42,068 bases of DNA from Polyangiaceae bacterium (GCA_025937835.1 JAICQO010000059.1:1-42068); one strand, 5' to 3'; shown: positions 32,313 to 41,517, counted from the first letter of the stretch. Notes: a model not told the origin generated them from the sequence alone. Numbers and translations are program-made.

Positions 32313-34078
32313 CGCGCCGGCTCGGCCTTCTCGAGCCCGACGATGGTAAAGCTCGAATCCGCGAACAAAACCGACGCACGAAGGCCGGTGTAGTCCTGGT
32401 CGGGGTAGAAGCGCCGAACCCAGGCGAAGGCTGCGCTGGCGTCGCTCTTCGGCGTCAGATCGTGACTCGTGTAGTACAGCGTCGTCACGGCGCGGAAGCC
32501 CCGCCCCACCGCCAGCTGAAACAACTGGTTCGCCTCGGTCGCGCGCAGCGCCTCGACGTCGAGGAGCAAGCGCGAGCCGGACATGGCGGGAGCATCGAGG
32601 CAGTAACCGACGACGCCGTCGTCGATCTCGAACAACTTCGGAACCTTTCCGCCGAAATGGGCCCGCACGCGCGGCGCCGTCTTCTGGCAGAAGTCCGCGT
32701 ACGACCGGTGAAAGTCCGGCTGTCGCTGGAAGCGCAGGAAGCCGAGCACGGCGAGCGCGCCGAACGCAGCGGCCGTGATCTGAACCGGCAGGAGCGCGCG
32801 CAACCTCCGAGGTAACGCGCTGAATCCGCGCGTCGCGACGCTGAGCACGGTCAAGGACACGTACGCGGTGGAGACTGGGTAGTACCAAGAACCCACTCCA
32901 GAAACGAACAGGATGTTGTAGGCCGCGAGCAGCACGACGCCCGGCCCGAGCATCACCAGCAAGCGATCGAGCGAGTGCGCAGAGGGGCGAAACTCGAGAG
33001 AAAACGCAGCGGCGCCCACCCGCAAGCGCACGACGAACGGCAGAAAAACCAGCACCGCGGCGATCGAGATCGCGACCGGCGCCGTCCACATCACGCGAAA
33101 CACGTGCCGAGGCTGAAACGGCTGTCTCAAGTAGCCGAAGAGCTCCGTCAGGTTGCTCGCAGACGGGATCGGAAAGCTGCTCTTGATGACGCCGCTCGAG
33201 GGGAGCGCGGAGCCGGCATATGCTTGGTTCACGGCGGCATAGAGCGCGAGCGGGGCCGCGAAGGCGAGCACGGCACCGAGCACGAAGCGCCGGCGCAGAG
33301 GCGCGTACACGGAATGCACGGCCCACAACCCGAGCGGCGCGATCGCGAGCAACGCGTGATCGAGCCGCGACAGCGCGACCAGACAGAATGCGCCGCCGCA
33401 GAGTGCGCCGTCACGCAGACGCCGGGACGCGCCCCGTGTCACGAACGCGTACACCGCGAGCCCGAAGCTCGCGAGCAGGATGCCGCTCTCCATTCCGTTG
33501 ACGAACGAGTACACGGTGCCGAACAGCGGTACCGGCCCCTCACCCCCGCCCTGCGCCGCCAGATCGGCAGGACGGATCTGCCAGTGCGGCAGCACGATCA
33601 GCGCGTAGACGCCGAACGGAAAGGCGACGAAAGCGGCCGGGACGCGGCGCGCAGCCCGCAAAAAGCTCGCGCCGAACAGGCCCACTGCGGAGGTGACGCA
33701 AGCCAGAGACACGAGCACGGTGAGCAGCGGCACGAGCTCCGTTGCCCGGACCAACCTGGCCATCCCGTAAACGAGCGTGACCACGAGCTGCCACAGCGGA
33801 TGAAAGCCGTTGATGGCGTGCTCCCCATCCGAAGACACCGAACCGCGCTCGACGATGTTGCGAGCGACCGTGAGGTAGTAGAAGGTATCCGCCGCGAGGT
33901 AACCGAAGGGGCGCCGGCGCGGATCGGTCGCAAGGTCGGAGAGCACCGGCAGTGCGGTGACCAGGCACGCCGACAGCGTCACAGCTCGCGCCGTTCGCCG
34001 CCGGCCGATGGAGCCGACACCGAACCACGCCGCAACCGAATGAATTCCGATCGGCCCCGCGCCGATACCCCGAAACAT
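32309..34078 (-). CDS. Multi-pass membrane protein, GT-C glycosyltransferase-like
   Basis: A 589-aa polytopic protein (about ten helices). The first loop holds 'LAADTFYYLTVARNIVERGSVSSDGEHAINGFHPLWQL', the D-x-x-YYL-x-x-A-R-N and NGFHPLW pattern of GT-C-type proteins that use lipid-linked sugars. A soluble C-terminal part follows the last helix ('QRQPDFHRSYADFCQKTAPRVRAHF...'). Function (glycan transfer to lipid or protein) is inferred. ATG 34078 has no ribosome site and lies 6 nt after the predicted start of a -24/-12 element; longer frames upstream look non-coding. It diverges from the beta-barrel gene. Confidence 0.75.
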   Translation of the reverse strand: MFRGIGAGPIGIHSVAAWFGVGSIGRRRTARAVTLSACLVTALPVLSDLATDPRRRPFGYLAADTFYYLTVARNIVERGSVSSDGEHAINGFHPLWQLVVTLVYGMARLVRATELVPLLTVLVSLACVTSAVGLFGASFLRAARRVPAAFVAFPFGVYALIVLPHWQIRPADLAAQGGGEGPVPLFGTVYSFVNGMESGILLASFGLAVYAFVTRGASRRLRDGALCGGAFCLVALSRLDHALLAIAPLGLWAVHSVYAPLRRRFVLGAVLAFAAPLALYAAVNQAYAGSALPSSGVIKSSFPIPSASNLTELFGYLRQPFQPRHVFRVMWTAPVAISIAAVLVFLPFVVRLRVGAAAFSLEFRPSAHSLDRLLVMLGPGVVLLAAYNILFVSGVGSWYYPVSTAYVSLTVLSVATRGFSALPRRLRALLPVQITAAAFGALAVLGFLRFQRQPDFHRSYADFCQKTAPRVRAHFGGKVPKLFEIDDGVVGYCLDAPAMSGSRLLLDVEALRATEANQLFQLAVGRGFRAVTTLYYTSHDLTPKSDASAAFAWVRRFYPDQDYTGLRASVLFADSSFTIVGLEKAEPAR

Positions 34079-34094
34079 ACCGGGGGAAAAGGAG

Positions 34095-34110
34095 AGCAAC
34101 TTCCGAGCCA
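34095..34110 (-). promoter_or_regulatory. Candidate sigma54 (-24/-12) promoter of the GT-C-like gene
   Basis: TGGCTCG-GAAG-TTGCT on the minus strand matches TGGCACG-N4-TTGCW at 11 of 12 fixed positions. The predicted start near 34084 leaves 6 nt before ATG 34078. Confidence 0.55.
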
Positions 34111-34225
34111 ACCGCGCGCTCGCAGAACCACCGCATCTCGCAGGTGACGGCCCCACATCAGCGGCACAGTCCGGCACACACTCGGTCACCGCGATCCGAG
34201 CGTTCGGGCCGGCTCGACGTCGGGA

Positions 34226-34239
34226 TAGCGGATCCGCTA
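34226..34239. promoter_or_regulatory. 14-bp perfect palindrome before the beta-barrel gene
   Basis: TAGCGGATCCGCTA is fully self-complementary and sits 70 bp before ATG 34310. Candidate operator; the cognate regulator is unknown. Confidence 0.4.
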
Positions 34240-34309
34240 ACCTCGCGGGTTGGTGGCGAAGGCGTTGGAGAGTGATCCCCGTGGGCCTGACCCGCGGCTG
34301 CGAGGCAAG

Positions 34310-35257
34310 ATGCGTGTCCCTGCGATTCTGAGTTTCCTGTTCGTTTCCACGTTTGCTGGCGCGGCTCACGCGGCGGACGTCTGCGTCGAGATCGACACGA
34401 CGCGCGACAACTTGACCGAGCCCGAACGGGGAGCGACACGCGCGCTGCTCGCGCAGACACTGGAAGAAAAGCAGCAGCGGGTCGTCGAGACCGGCTGCCA
34501 GGTGACCTATCGCGCCTACCACGTCCGGCTCGGTAGCAGCGTCACCGTCGTGCTTTCGAACGGGGGCGCGAGCCGGTCGCTCAAGGTGAGCAAGATCGAC
34601 GACGTGCAGAAGGCCTATAGCCAGCTCGTCGAATCGCTGCTCACGGGCAAGCCCCTCGGCGTGGAGGGCGGAACCATCGACCGCACCAACGTGACCGACG
34701 CTCAGGTCTCACCGAACCGCGTCGAAGCCGACTCACTCTGGTACCTCCGCCTCGGCTACGGGAGCATCGCCGCCGATGGCGTGAAGACGGGCCCCGCTTT
34801 CGGTTTCGGTTACCGATACGAGCTCGACCGGATCGCGCTCGACGCCTCGTTCCTGAACTTCGTGCTCACGAAGAAGGAATCCTCGTACGACGCCGCGACC
34901 GGCAGTTGGATCCGCCTCGGAGCGGCCTACTACTTCGATCCGTTCGCCAACAATTCGCTGTACGCCGGCGCCGGCATCGGCTGGGGCGCCGGCTCCGCCA
35001 CCGTGGACGGCACCAACTACACGAACAGCGGCATCGACTTCGGCGTTTGCGGAGGCTTCGAGTTCCTGCGCGCGAGCTCGATTCGACTCTTCGTCCAGCT
35101 CGACGCCACCCTGCCCACGTACAAGCTGAGCGGCACCGTCTACGATTCGACGGGCCTCAGCTCACACGAGGATTCGCTCTACGCCCCGAGCTTCGCGCTG
35201 TCCCTCGGCCTCGGCTTCGGAAAGTCGAACACCCTCAAGGTTCAGCACCGCGACTGA
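34310..35257 (+). CDS. Outer-membrane beta-barrel protein
   Basis: A 315-aa exported protein. Signal peptide 1-22 ('ILSFLFVSTFAGAAHAA'), a mixed alpha/beta domain (about 24-125, 'DVCVEIDTTRDNLTEPERGATRALLAQTL' with a Cys pair that may form a disulfide), and a C-terminal barrel of alternating strands ('SLWYLRLGYGSIAAD', 'FGFGYRYELDRIALDASFLNF', 'IRLGAAYYFDPF', 'YAGAGIGWGAG', 'FALSLGLGFGKS'). ATG 34310 has GAGG close upstream; ATG at 34313 does not exist and the longer frame from 34250 precedes the signal. Ligand unknown. Confidence 0.8.
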   Translation: MRVPAILSFLFVSTFAGAAHAADVCVEIDTTRDNLTEPERGATRALLAQTLEEKQQRVVETGCQVTYRAYHVRLGSSVTVVLSNGGASRSLKVSKIDDVQKAYSQLVESLLTGKPLGVEGGTIDRTNVTDAQVSPNRVEADSLWYLRLGYGSIAADGVKTGPAFGFGYRYELDRIALDASFLNFVLTKKESSYDAATGSWIRLGAAYYFDPFANNSLYAGAGIGWGAGSATVDGTNYTNSGIDFGVCGGFEFLRASSIRLFVQLDATLPTYKLSGTVYDSTGLSSHEDSLYAPSFALSLGLGFGKSNTLKVQHRD

Positions 35258-35261
35258 GGTC

Positions 35262-35358
35262 GCGCGCCCGGGAAGATTCGGCGCATTAGCTCCGCCCGAC
35301 CGCGACAGCCGCGGAGCGGACAGACTAAAACTTCCCGGGACCGCAACCTCCACACGTT
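35262..35358 (-). repeat. tRNA-derived repeat unit, distal copy
   Basis: 97-bp unit downstream of tRNA-Arg on its strand. Its plus-strand left end (35262-35280) is identical to 35451-35469, which is the last 18 nt of the tRNA plus one flanking base. It also shares GGACAGACTAAA and TTCCCGGGACCGCAACCTCC with the neighbouring unit and ends in a CGCAAC...GTTGCG hairpin (35342-35361). The middle differs between units. Confidence 0.75.
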
Positions 35359-35450
35359 GCGCGCCCGGGAAGATTCGGCGCAGTAGCCGAGAGCTCCGCT
35401 CGAGGCGGACAGACTAAATTTTCCCGGGACCGCAACCTCCAGAGGAGGTT
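35359..35450 (-). repeat. tRNA-derived repeat unit, proximal copy
   Basis: 92-bp unit directly after tRNA-Arg. The left end 35359-35377 repeats the tRNA 3' end. A 10-bp perfect hairpin, CGCAACCTCC-AGA-GGAGGTTGCG (35431-35453), abuts the tRNA and covers its last two bases. CCCGGGAA/TTCCCGGG inverted arms bound the inner part, so each unit can fold as a long hairpin in a tRNA transcript. Confidence 0.75.
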
Positions 35451-35451
35451 G

Positions 35452-35515
<64 letters not shown>

Positions 35516-35525
<10 letters not shown>

Positions 35526-36511
35526 GTTCTCGGTTTGCGAGGCCCCGGGGTATTCCCTATCGCCTTCGACCTGTCAAGCGAGGCTTCGCCCGGGTGCTTG
35601 GTTCCGCGCTCGAGCTCGCGCTTCCGGCGCTCGGATTCGAGGATCAGTCGCTCGGTGAAGCGCTCGACCGCGGGGACGACCGGCCGCGCCGCGCGCGTGA
35701 CGAGCGCCACCGGCAGCCGCGGAACGGCCGCGCGTTCGACCGAAAGCGCCCCGAGCTGACCCGGCTCGAGCGCCAGCGCGGGGACCAACCCGACACCGAT
35801 GCCACCGGCCGCATACGCCAGCACCAGCGACACGCTCGGCACGTCGATGATCGACGCCGGCCGGATCGCCTGCTCCTCGAGGTAGCGGTCGAGCAACCTG
35901 CGCCCGAGGCTACCGGGAGCGAGGCGCAACACCGGTTCGTCCCGCAGCCGTTCGGCCACGCCGAGCGCAGCGCGCTCCTCCCCCCGACGCCGGGGCGCGA
36001 CCCACGCGAAGGGCTGCTCGAACAAGCGCCGCGCCGAGAGCCCGGCGCGCTCGCTCTGCACCGACACGATCGCCATCTCGACGTCCCCGCGCTCGAGCCG
36101 CGTCAGCGCTTCCTCCGAGTGCGCCGTGGAGATCTCGAACGCGAGCGGCGCACCTTGCTCTGCCAGGCTCTTCAACACCGGGATCAACAGCGGGCGCGCC
36201 AGGTAGTCGCTGGCGGCGATCCGCAAGCGCGTGGCACCAGCGCCGCCGAGCTCGCCGAACAGCCGAAACACGGCCTCCGCCTCGTCGAACAGGCGCGTGG
36301 CGGACGGCAGCACGCGTTCTGCGGCCTGCGTGAGCACGAGACCGCGGCCCCGCCGCTCGAACAGCGGCACCTCGAGCGCGTCCGTCAGGTGACGGATCTG
36401 CTGGCTCACGGCGGATGGCGTCTTGCCGAGCCGCTTGGCTGCCGCCCCCACGGAGCCCAGGCGCGCGACGGTCAGCGCGTCGTAAAGTGCCGGAATCAAC
36501 GCCGGATCCAT
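35516..36511 (-). CDS. LysR-family transcriptional regulator
   Basis: A 331-aa regulator with N-terminal winged helix-turn-helix ('LTVARLGSVGAAAKRLGKTPSAVSQQIRHLTDALEVPLFERRGRGLVLTQAA', residues 13-64) and a LysR substrate-binding domain (about 90-295). The C-terminal tail is Arg/Pro-rich and longer than usual; its stop codon TAG lies inside the tRNA-Arg gene on the same strand. It diverges from leuC, and in many bacteria such a regulator controls the adjacent branched-chain amino-acid gene, which is inference here. ATG 36511 has no ribosome site but a clear promoter 6 nt upstream. Confidence 0.92.
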
Positions 36512-36517
36512 TTTGTT

Positions 36518-36545
36518 AATGTAGTTTTACTTACGTATTCGTCAA
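36518..36545 (-). promoter_or_regulatory. lysR promoter, leaderless type
   Basis: On the minus strand, TTGACG (36545-36540), 16-bp spacer, TACATT (36523-36518), then AACAAA and ATG 36511. The 124-bp lysR-leuC region is AT-rich here, and LysR binding sites probably overlap it. Confidence 0.6.
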
Positions 36546-36635
36546 GAAAGTTTCATTGGACTTAACCGTCAGCCGAGGCGAATACTTCCGGAGTCGATCG
36601 CAACCCGGGCGCCCTGCCCGAGGACGGCTGCTGCC

Positions 36636-38057
36636 GTGGGTAAGAACCTATTTCAGAAGGTCTGGGACGCACACAGCGTGCAAGTGCTGCCGAACGGACA
36701 GACGCAGGTGTTCATCGGCCTGCACTTGATCCACGAGGTCACGAGCCCGCAGGCGTTCGGCATGATGCGAGACCTCGGGCTCAAGGTGGCCCACCCCGAG
36801 CGCACCTTCGCCACGGTCGATCACATCGTGCCGACGGACACGCGCCTGCGCCCGTACCGAGACAGCCTGGCCGAGGGCATGATCGTGGCGCTCGAGCAGG
36901 CCTGCAAGGAGTTCGGGATCCGCTTCTACGACGTGTCTTCGGGCCATCAGGGCATCGTGCACGTGATAGGTCCCGAGCTCGGCCTCACTCAACCGGGCAT
37001 GACGATCGCGTGCGGCGACTCGCATACCTCGACGCACGGCGCGTTCGGCGCGATCGCCTTCGGCATCGGCACCACGCAGGTGCGCGACGTGCTCGCGACG
37101 CAGACGCTGAGCCTCGGCCCGCTCAAGGTGCGCAAGATCGAGGTCTCGGGCAAGCTCGCCCCGGGCGTGTACGCCAAGGACGTGATCCTGGACGTGATCC
37201 GGCGCCTGGGCGTGAACGGCGGCACCGGCTACGCCTACGAATATGCGGGCGACGCGATCGCGGCGCTCGGCATGGAAGAGCGCATGACGCTCTGTAACAT
37301 GTCGATCGAGGGCGGCGCGCGCGTCGGGTACGTGAACCCCGACGACACCACGTTCGCCTATCTGAAAGGCCGCGAGCACGCGCCGAAGGGCGAGGCCTGG
37401 GACAAGGCCGTCGCGTACTGGCGCTCGCTCGCCTCCGACCCCGACGCGGCCTACGACGACGTCGTGAAGATCGACGCGGCGGAGATCGCGCCGACCGTGA
37501 CCTGGGGCATCAACCCGGGCCAGGCCATCAGCGTGAAAGAGCGCGTGCCGCGCGCCGAGGACGCCGCGAGCGAAGCCGAGCGCGCCTCGATCAAGGAAGC
37601 GCTCGACTACATGCAGCTCGAAGCCGGCGCGCCGATCGAGGGCGTGCCCGTCAACGTGGCATTCATCGGCAGCTGCACCAACGGCCGGCTCTCGGACTTC
37701 CGCGAGGTCGCGAACTTCCTGCGCGGCAAGAAGGTGGCGTCCGGCGTGCGGGCCCTGGCCGTTCCGGGCTCGATGTCGGTGGCGCGCGCGGCCGAAGCCG
37801 AAGGGCTCGACGCCGTGTTCCGCGAAGCCGGCTTCGAGTGGCGGCAGCCGGGCTGCTCGATGTGCCTGGCCATGAACCCCGACAAGCTGATCGGCCGCGA
37901 GCTCTGCGCTTCTTCCTCGAACCGCAATTTCAAGGGGCGCCAGGGCAGCCCCACCGGACGCACCGTGCTGATGAGCCCGGTGATGGTGGCCGCTGCTGCA
38001 GTCAGCGGCCGCATCGCCGACGCCCGCGAAGTCTTCGGGATCTCCCGCTCGAGCTGA
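36636..38057 (+). CDS. leuC: 3-isopropylmalate dehydratase large subunit
   Basis: Aconitase-family [4Fe-4S] enzyme of leucine synthesis, converting 2-isopropylmalate to 3-isopropylmalate with LeuD. 473 aa, normal length. '[12 protein letters not shown]', '[10 protein letters not shown]', '[34 protein letters not shown]', and the cluster cysteines in '[13 protein letters not shown]' and '[11 protein letters not shown]' are all present. GTG 36636 fits the family N-terminus; GAGG lies upstream at a long spacing. leuD follows after 15 bp. Confidence 0.97.
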   Translation: MGKNLFQKVWDAHSVQVLPNGQTQVFIGLHLIHEVTSPQAFGMMRDLGLKVAHPERTFATVDHIVPTDTRLRPYRDSLAEGMIVALEQACKEFGIRFYDVSSGHQGIVHVIGPELGLTQPGMTIACGDSHTSTHGAFGAIAFGIGTTQVRDVLATQTLSLGPLKVRKIEVSGKLAPGVYAKDVILDVIRRLGVNGGTGYAYEYAGDAIAALGMEERMTLCNMSIEGGARVGYVNPDDTTFAYLKGREHAPKGEAWDKAVAYWRSLASDPDAAYDDVVKIDAAEIAPTVTWGINPGQAISVKERVPRAEDAASEAERASIKEALDYMQLEAGAPIEGVPVNVAFIGSCTNGRLSDFREVANFLRGKKVASGVRALAVPGSMSVARAAEAEGLDAVFREAGFEWRQPGCSMCLAMNPDKLIGRELCASSSNRNFKGRQGSPTGRTVLMSPVMVAAAAVSGRIADAREVFGISRSS

Positions 38058-38072
38058 AAGGACCAAACGACC

Positions 38073-38675
38073 ATGGCACTCGCAAAGATCAGCTCCGTGA
38101 CCGGCCGGGCCGTGTACGTCCCCGGCGACGATATCGACACCGATCGCATCATTCCTGCGCGCTTCATGAAGTGCGTGACCTTCGACGGCCTCGGCGCGTA
38201 CCTGTTCAACGACGTGCGCCGCACCGAGGACGGCGCGAGCAAGAATCACCCGATCGACGATCCGCGCTACCAGGGCGCGAGCATCCTGATCAGCAACAAC
38301 AACTTCGGTTGCGGCTCGTCGCGCGAGCACGCCCCGCAGGCGCTCGCCAAGCACGGCTTCAAGGCCGTGATCGCCGAGAGCTTCGCGGAGATCTTCTTCG
38401 GCAACTCGACGACGCTCGGCATGCCCTGCGTCTCGCTCGGCCACGACGCGATCTTGAAGCTCGCCCGGGCAGTGGAGCAAGACCCGACGCTCGAGGTCAC
38501 GATCGACCTCGAGTCGCAGGCCGTACGCGCGGGCTCGCTCAGCCTGCCCTTCACCATGAAGTCGAGCGCGCGCGAAGCGCTGGTGAGCGGCCAGTGGGAC
38601 CCGATAGGTCAGCTGCTCGACGGCAAGGGCAAGACCGAGAAGCTCGCCGCGCAGCTGCCCTATCTGCATTTCTGA
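38073..38675 (+). CDS. leuD: 3-isopropylmalate dehydratase small subunit
   Basis: Swivelling-domain partner of LeuC (200 aa, normal size). 'VPGDDIDTDRIIPARFMK', 'ILISNNNFGCGSSREHAPQAL' (substrate-binding loop) and 'GFKAVIAESFAEIFFGNS' identify it. ATG 38073 follows AAAGGA. tadA starts 10 bp after the stop, so the three genes are probably one operon. Confidence 0.97.
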   Translation: MALAKISSVTGRAVYVPGDDIDTDRIIPARFMKCVTFDGLGAYLFNDVRRTEDGASKNHPIDDPRYQGASILISNNNFGCGSSREHAPQALAKHGFKAVIAESFAEIFFGNSTTLGMPCVSLGHDAILKLARAVEQDPTLEVTIDLESQAVRAGSLSLPFTMKSSAREALVSGQWDPIGQLLDGKGKTEKLAAQLPYLHF

Positions 38676-38685
38676 GCGCTGCACC

Positions 38686-39159
38686 GTGGCCTCCGAGCGC
38701 GATCTGTCGTGGATGGCGGTCGCGCTCGAAGAGGCCGACCAGGCGACGCTGCACGCCGACGTGCCGATCGGCTGCGTCGTGGTCTCCGAATCCGGAACAG
38801 AGCTCGCTCGCGATCACAATCGCCGCGAGGAGCTGGCCGATCCGACCGCTCACGCCGAAGTGCTGGCGCTGAAGGCCGCAGCCGCTCGGCTCGGCACCTG
38901 GCGCCTCGAAGGCGCGACCGTGTACTCCACGCTCGAGCCCTGCCCGATGTGCGCCGGCGCGCTCGTGTTGTCGCGCGTCGCCCGCGTCGTCTACGCCGCC
39001 CGTGATCCGAAGGCCGGCGCCATCGATTCGCTGTTCTCGCTCGGCACGGACGACCGCTTGAACCACACCTTCGCCGTCGAACGCGACGTGCTCGCCGACC
39101 AGAGCCGCGCGCGCCTGAGCGCCTTTTTCAAGGCCTTGCGCGCTGAGGGGCAGAAGTAG
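38686..39159 (+). CDS. tadA: tRNA-specific adenosine deaminase TadA
   Basis: Zinc deaminase that converts A34 to inosine in the ACG anticodon of tRNA-Arg, letting one tRNA read CGU, CGC and CGA. 157 aa. Zinc site and catalytic Glu are in 'THAEVLAL'-type 'DPTAHAEVLALKAAAARLGTWRL' and 'STLEPCPMCAGALVLSRVARVVYAA' (PCxxC). GTG 38686 has no strong ribosome site, but the gene is close behind leuD. Its substrate tRNA is encoded 3.2 kb upstream in this window. Convergent with the GT51 gene. Confidence 0.95.
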   Translation: MASERDLSWMAVALEEADQATLHADVPIGCVVVSESGTELARDHNRREELADPTAHAEVLALKAAAARLGTWRLEGATVYSTLEPCPMCAGALVLSRVARVVYAARDPKAGAIDSLFSLGTDDRLNHTFAVERDVLADQSRARLSAFFKALRAEGQK

Positions 39160-39172
39160 GCTGTCCGCCTAC
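39156..39172. terminator. Inverted repeat holding both convergent stop codons
   Basis: GTAGGC-TGTCC-GCCTAC. The left arm contains the tadA stop (TAG 39157-39159) and the right arm, read on minus, contains the GT51 gene stop (TAG 39171-39169). A small bidirectional terminator hairpin is possible, without a U tract. Confidence 0.4.
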
Positions 39173-41517
39173 GGCCCGCTGTGCGCAGCTCTTTCGAGCT
39201 CGCGCGGCGGCTCGTCCTCGTAGTTCGTCGAGTCACCGAGGGCGCCGGTGGGGCCGGGGTTCGGGCTGCCGGCTCCTGCGCCCGGCACGCCAAACCGGAT
39301 CTCCTCGGCGAGGCCAGCTTCGAGCTCTTCGTCGGTGATGCGGTTTCGGGTGCGGGCGATCTGCATCAGCTTGCGCAGATAAGCAGCCCAACGCTCGGAC
39401 AGGGCGCCGTCCGGTCGAAAATGCGAAGAATCCGGCTTGGGCAGGATGGACGAAAGGTACAGCGCCTGCCCGAGTGACAGCTCGGACGGCTCTTCGTCGA
39501 AGTAGTGACGCGCGGCGCGCTTCACCCCGTAGATGCCCGGGCCGTACTCGATCACGTTCAGGTACAGCTCCATCAGCTCGTGCTTCGACAGCTCCTGTTC
39601 GAGCAGCACCACCAACACCGCCTCCTGGAGCTTGCGCGAAATCGTCTTCTCGGAGCCGAGGTACAGGTTCTTTGCGAGCTGCATGCTGATCGTGCTCGCG
39701 CCGCGCAAGTAACGGCCCGCGATCAGGTTGTCGCGGAGCGCGCTCTCGAGCGCGCGCGCATCGAAGCCGCGATGCCGGAAGAAGCCGCCGTCCTCGCTGA
39801 TGGTGACGGCGGTCTCGAGGTTCGGAGAAATGTCCTCGTACGGCGTCCAATCGGCGGAACCGGGGCCGCTCTCGACCGCCATCGGTTGACCGTCGGGGCC
39901 CTTGACCTCGCGCATCCAGCTATTGCGGAAGCGACGCGGCGAAATCGCCGGCGGCACGGTCACCACGCGGCAGCGGTTCGCGAGCTCGAGCTTGGTGCGC
40001 GTGGCCGACGGCTTCTTGCTGTCGTACTCGGCGGACACGCTGATCGCGAACGTTCCGTCGAGCGCGATGCCCGCGAGCAGCGGCGCCATGCCCTGCGGCA
40101 GGGCCTCGTACAGCGACGAGCACGCAACGGCCGGCACGGAGGCCCCGATCTTGAAATAGGTGCGCTCGCTCGTGCGCTCGAGCTCGCCGCTCACGGTGGC
40201 GCGCACTTCACCCATGGCAAGCTCCGCGTCGCTGACGGTAAACCGGGAACCGTCGAGGCGCCCCGTTGCGGCGCCCCGCCAGCGCACGTCGATGCCGCTG
40301 ATCTCGGAAGACGAGATGGCCTTCCGGTACAGCCGCGCGCGGGACAACCGGCCGCGCCCCTTCAGCTCGACCTCACCGCCCGGCGCGAGCACCAGCTTCG
40401 TCTCAGCCTCGATCAGGGCCTCCTGGACGCCACGCAGGCCAAAGCTGCCCTCTTCCACACCGAGCGCGGAAAGGGTGACCGGACCGCCGCTCAGCTCGAG
40501 CTCGATCGGGCCCGGGTGAAACGGCGCGCGCGCGCGGATCGTGAGCGGTGTGCCCGCGACCTTCGCCGCAGGGTGCGGCACGATCGCGAGCGAGAGCGCG
40601 TCGCCTTCGCGCTTCAGGTCGGCGCTGCTCGGGCCGATGCGTACACGTTCACCCGCGCGCCTCACCTCCGCGCTCAGCGCCACGACCTTGGCCTGGAACT
40701 GCGGAGCGAGCAACGGCTCGAGCGCCGGGCCGAGCGCGCCCAGTAACGCCATGGGCGTGTTCGGGCGCCCGCTCGGGTCCGGTCGGCCCGGGCTCGGCGC
40801 GCTCGGGCTCGCCGCGGCCTCACTCGGCTCTGCGTCGGCGATCTCGGCGCGCAGCGAGGCTTCGGCCACGTCCACGCGGCCGAGCCGCTTCGACTTTCCG
40901 GACGCGAGCTCGACGCTCCCGGAGCGCAGCTCCGCCGACAGGGCGCCGCGCTCGACCCGCATCAGGTCCCACGACAGCCGGAGCGGGCTGGATTCCCGGC
41001 GTTCGGCGCGAGCGCCCCACAGCTCGAACGAGCGGCGAGCGGGCTTCGGCTCCCGCCAGCGCACCCAAACGCCGTCGACCGACAGCTCGCGCCCCCCGCC
41101 CTGACTCTCGGGAGCGCCGCCGCTGCGCTCCCCGCGGAGCTTGTCCAAGCGCTCGCGCAGCGCCGCTTCGCTGCCCTCGAGCTCCACCCGGCCACCGTGT
41201 ACGCGCAGGCTGCGCTTCCCGAAGACGCCGATCCCGACTTCGACCTCGTCGAGCTCGGCGCGCGAGCCGGGCAGCTTCGTGTCCTCGACCCGCACGCCAC
41301 GGAGCCGCACCTTATCGAAGCCAAACCGGATCCGGTCGATGGACACCGAAAACCCGAGGCGCTCGGCGCGTTCGCTCGCCGCCGAACGCACGAGCGAAGG
41401 GACGGCCAACAGCGCGCTCCCGGCGCCCAGCACCAACACCGCAGACGCCGCTACCGCGGCCCGCGTCTTGTTCGGCCATGACCGGACGCGGTCCAGGAGC
41501 TCCCGAAACACCGGCAT
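39169..41517 (-). CDS. GT51 peptidoglycan transglycosylase fused to an AsmA-like region
   Basis: A 782-aa membrane-anchored protein. One N-terminal helix (about 20-42) is followed by a long beta-rich region (about 45-540, 'RLRGVRVEDTKLPGSRAELDEVEVGIGVFG', 'VRWRGAATGRLDGSRFTVSDAELAMGEV') like AsmA/TamB-type envelope proteins. The C-terminal GT51 domain (about 560-725) has 'SEDGGFFRHRGFD' with the catalytic Glu, 'GASTISMQLAKNLYL', 'ISRKLQEAVLVVLLEQELSK' and 'ELYLNVIEYGPGIYGVKRAARHYF'. No transpeptidase follows, so it is monofunctional. Usual MtgA proteins are near 240 aa, and GGSTITQQ reads GASTISMQ here. It probably polymerises glycan strands in the periplasm. ATG 41517 is used. Confidence 0.88.
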   Translation of the reverse strand: MPVFRELLDRVRSWPNKTRAAVAASAVLVLGAGSALLAVPSLVRSAASERAERLGFSVSIDRIRFGFDKVRLRGVRVEDTKLPGSRAELDEVEVGIGVFGKRSLRVHGGRVELEGSEAALRERLDKLRGERSGGAPESQGGGRELSVDGVWVRWREPKPARRSFELWGARAERRESSPLRLSWDLMRVERGALSAELRSGSVELASGKSKRLGRVDVAEASLRAEIADAEPSEAAASPSAPSPGRPDPSGRPNTPMALLGALGPALEPLLAPQFQAKVVALSAEVRRAGERVRIGPSSADLKREGDALSLAIVPHPAAKVAGTPLTIRARAPFHPGPIELELSGGPVTLSALGVEEGSFGLRGVQEALIEAETKLVLAPGGEVELKGRGRLSRARLYRKAISSSEISGIDVRWRGAATGRLDGSRFTVSDAELAMGEVRATVSGELERTSERTYFKIGASVPAVACSSLYEALPQGMAPLLAGIALDGTFAISVSAEYDSKKPSATRTKLELANRCRVVTVPPAISPRRFRNSWMREVKGPDGQPMAVESGPGSADWTPYEDISPNLETAVTISEDGGFFRHRGFDARALESALRDNLIAGRYLRGASTISMQLAKNLYLGSEKTISRKLQEAVLVVLLEQELSKHELMELYLNVIEYGPGIYGVKRAARHYFDEEPSELSLGQALYLSSILPKPDSSHFRPDGALSERWAAYLRKLMQIARTRNRITDEELEAGLAEEIRFGVPGAGAGSPNPGPTGALGDSTNYEDEPPRELERAAHSGP

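Noticed and set aside
35262-35450. CRISPR-like array at the tRNA repeats
   Set aside because: Only two units of unequal length, homologous to the tRNA and foldable over their whole length; no spacers of constant size and no cas genes.
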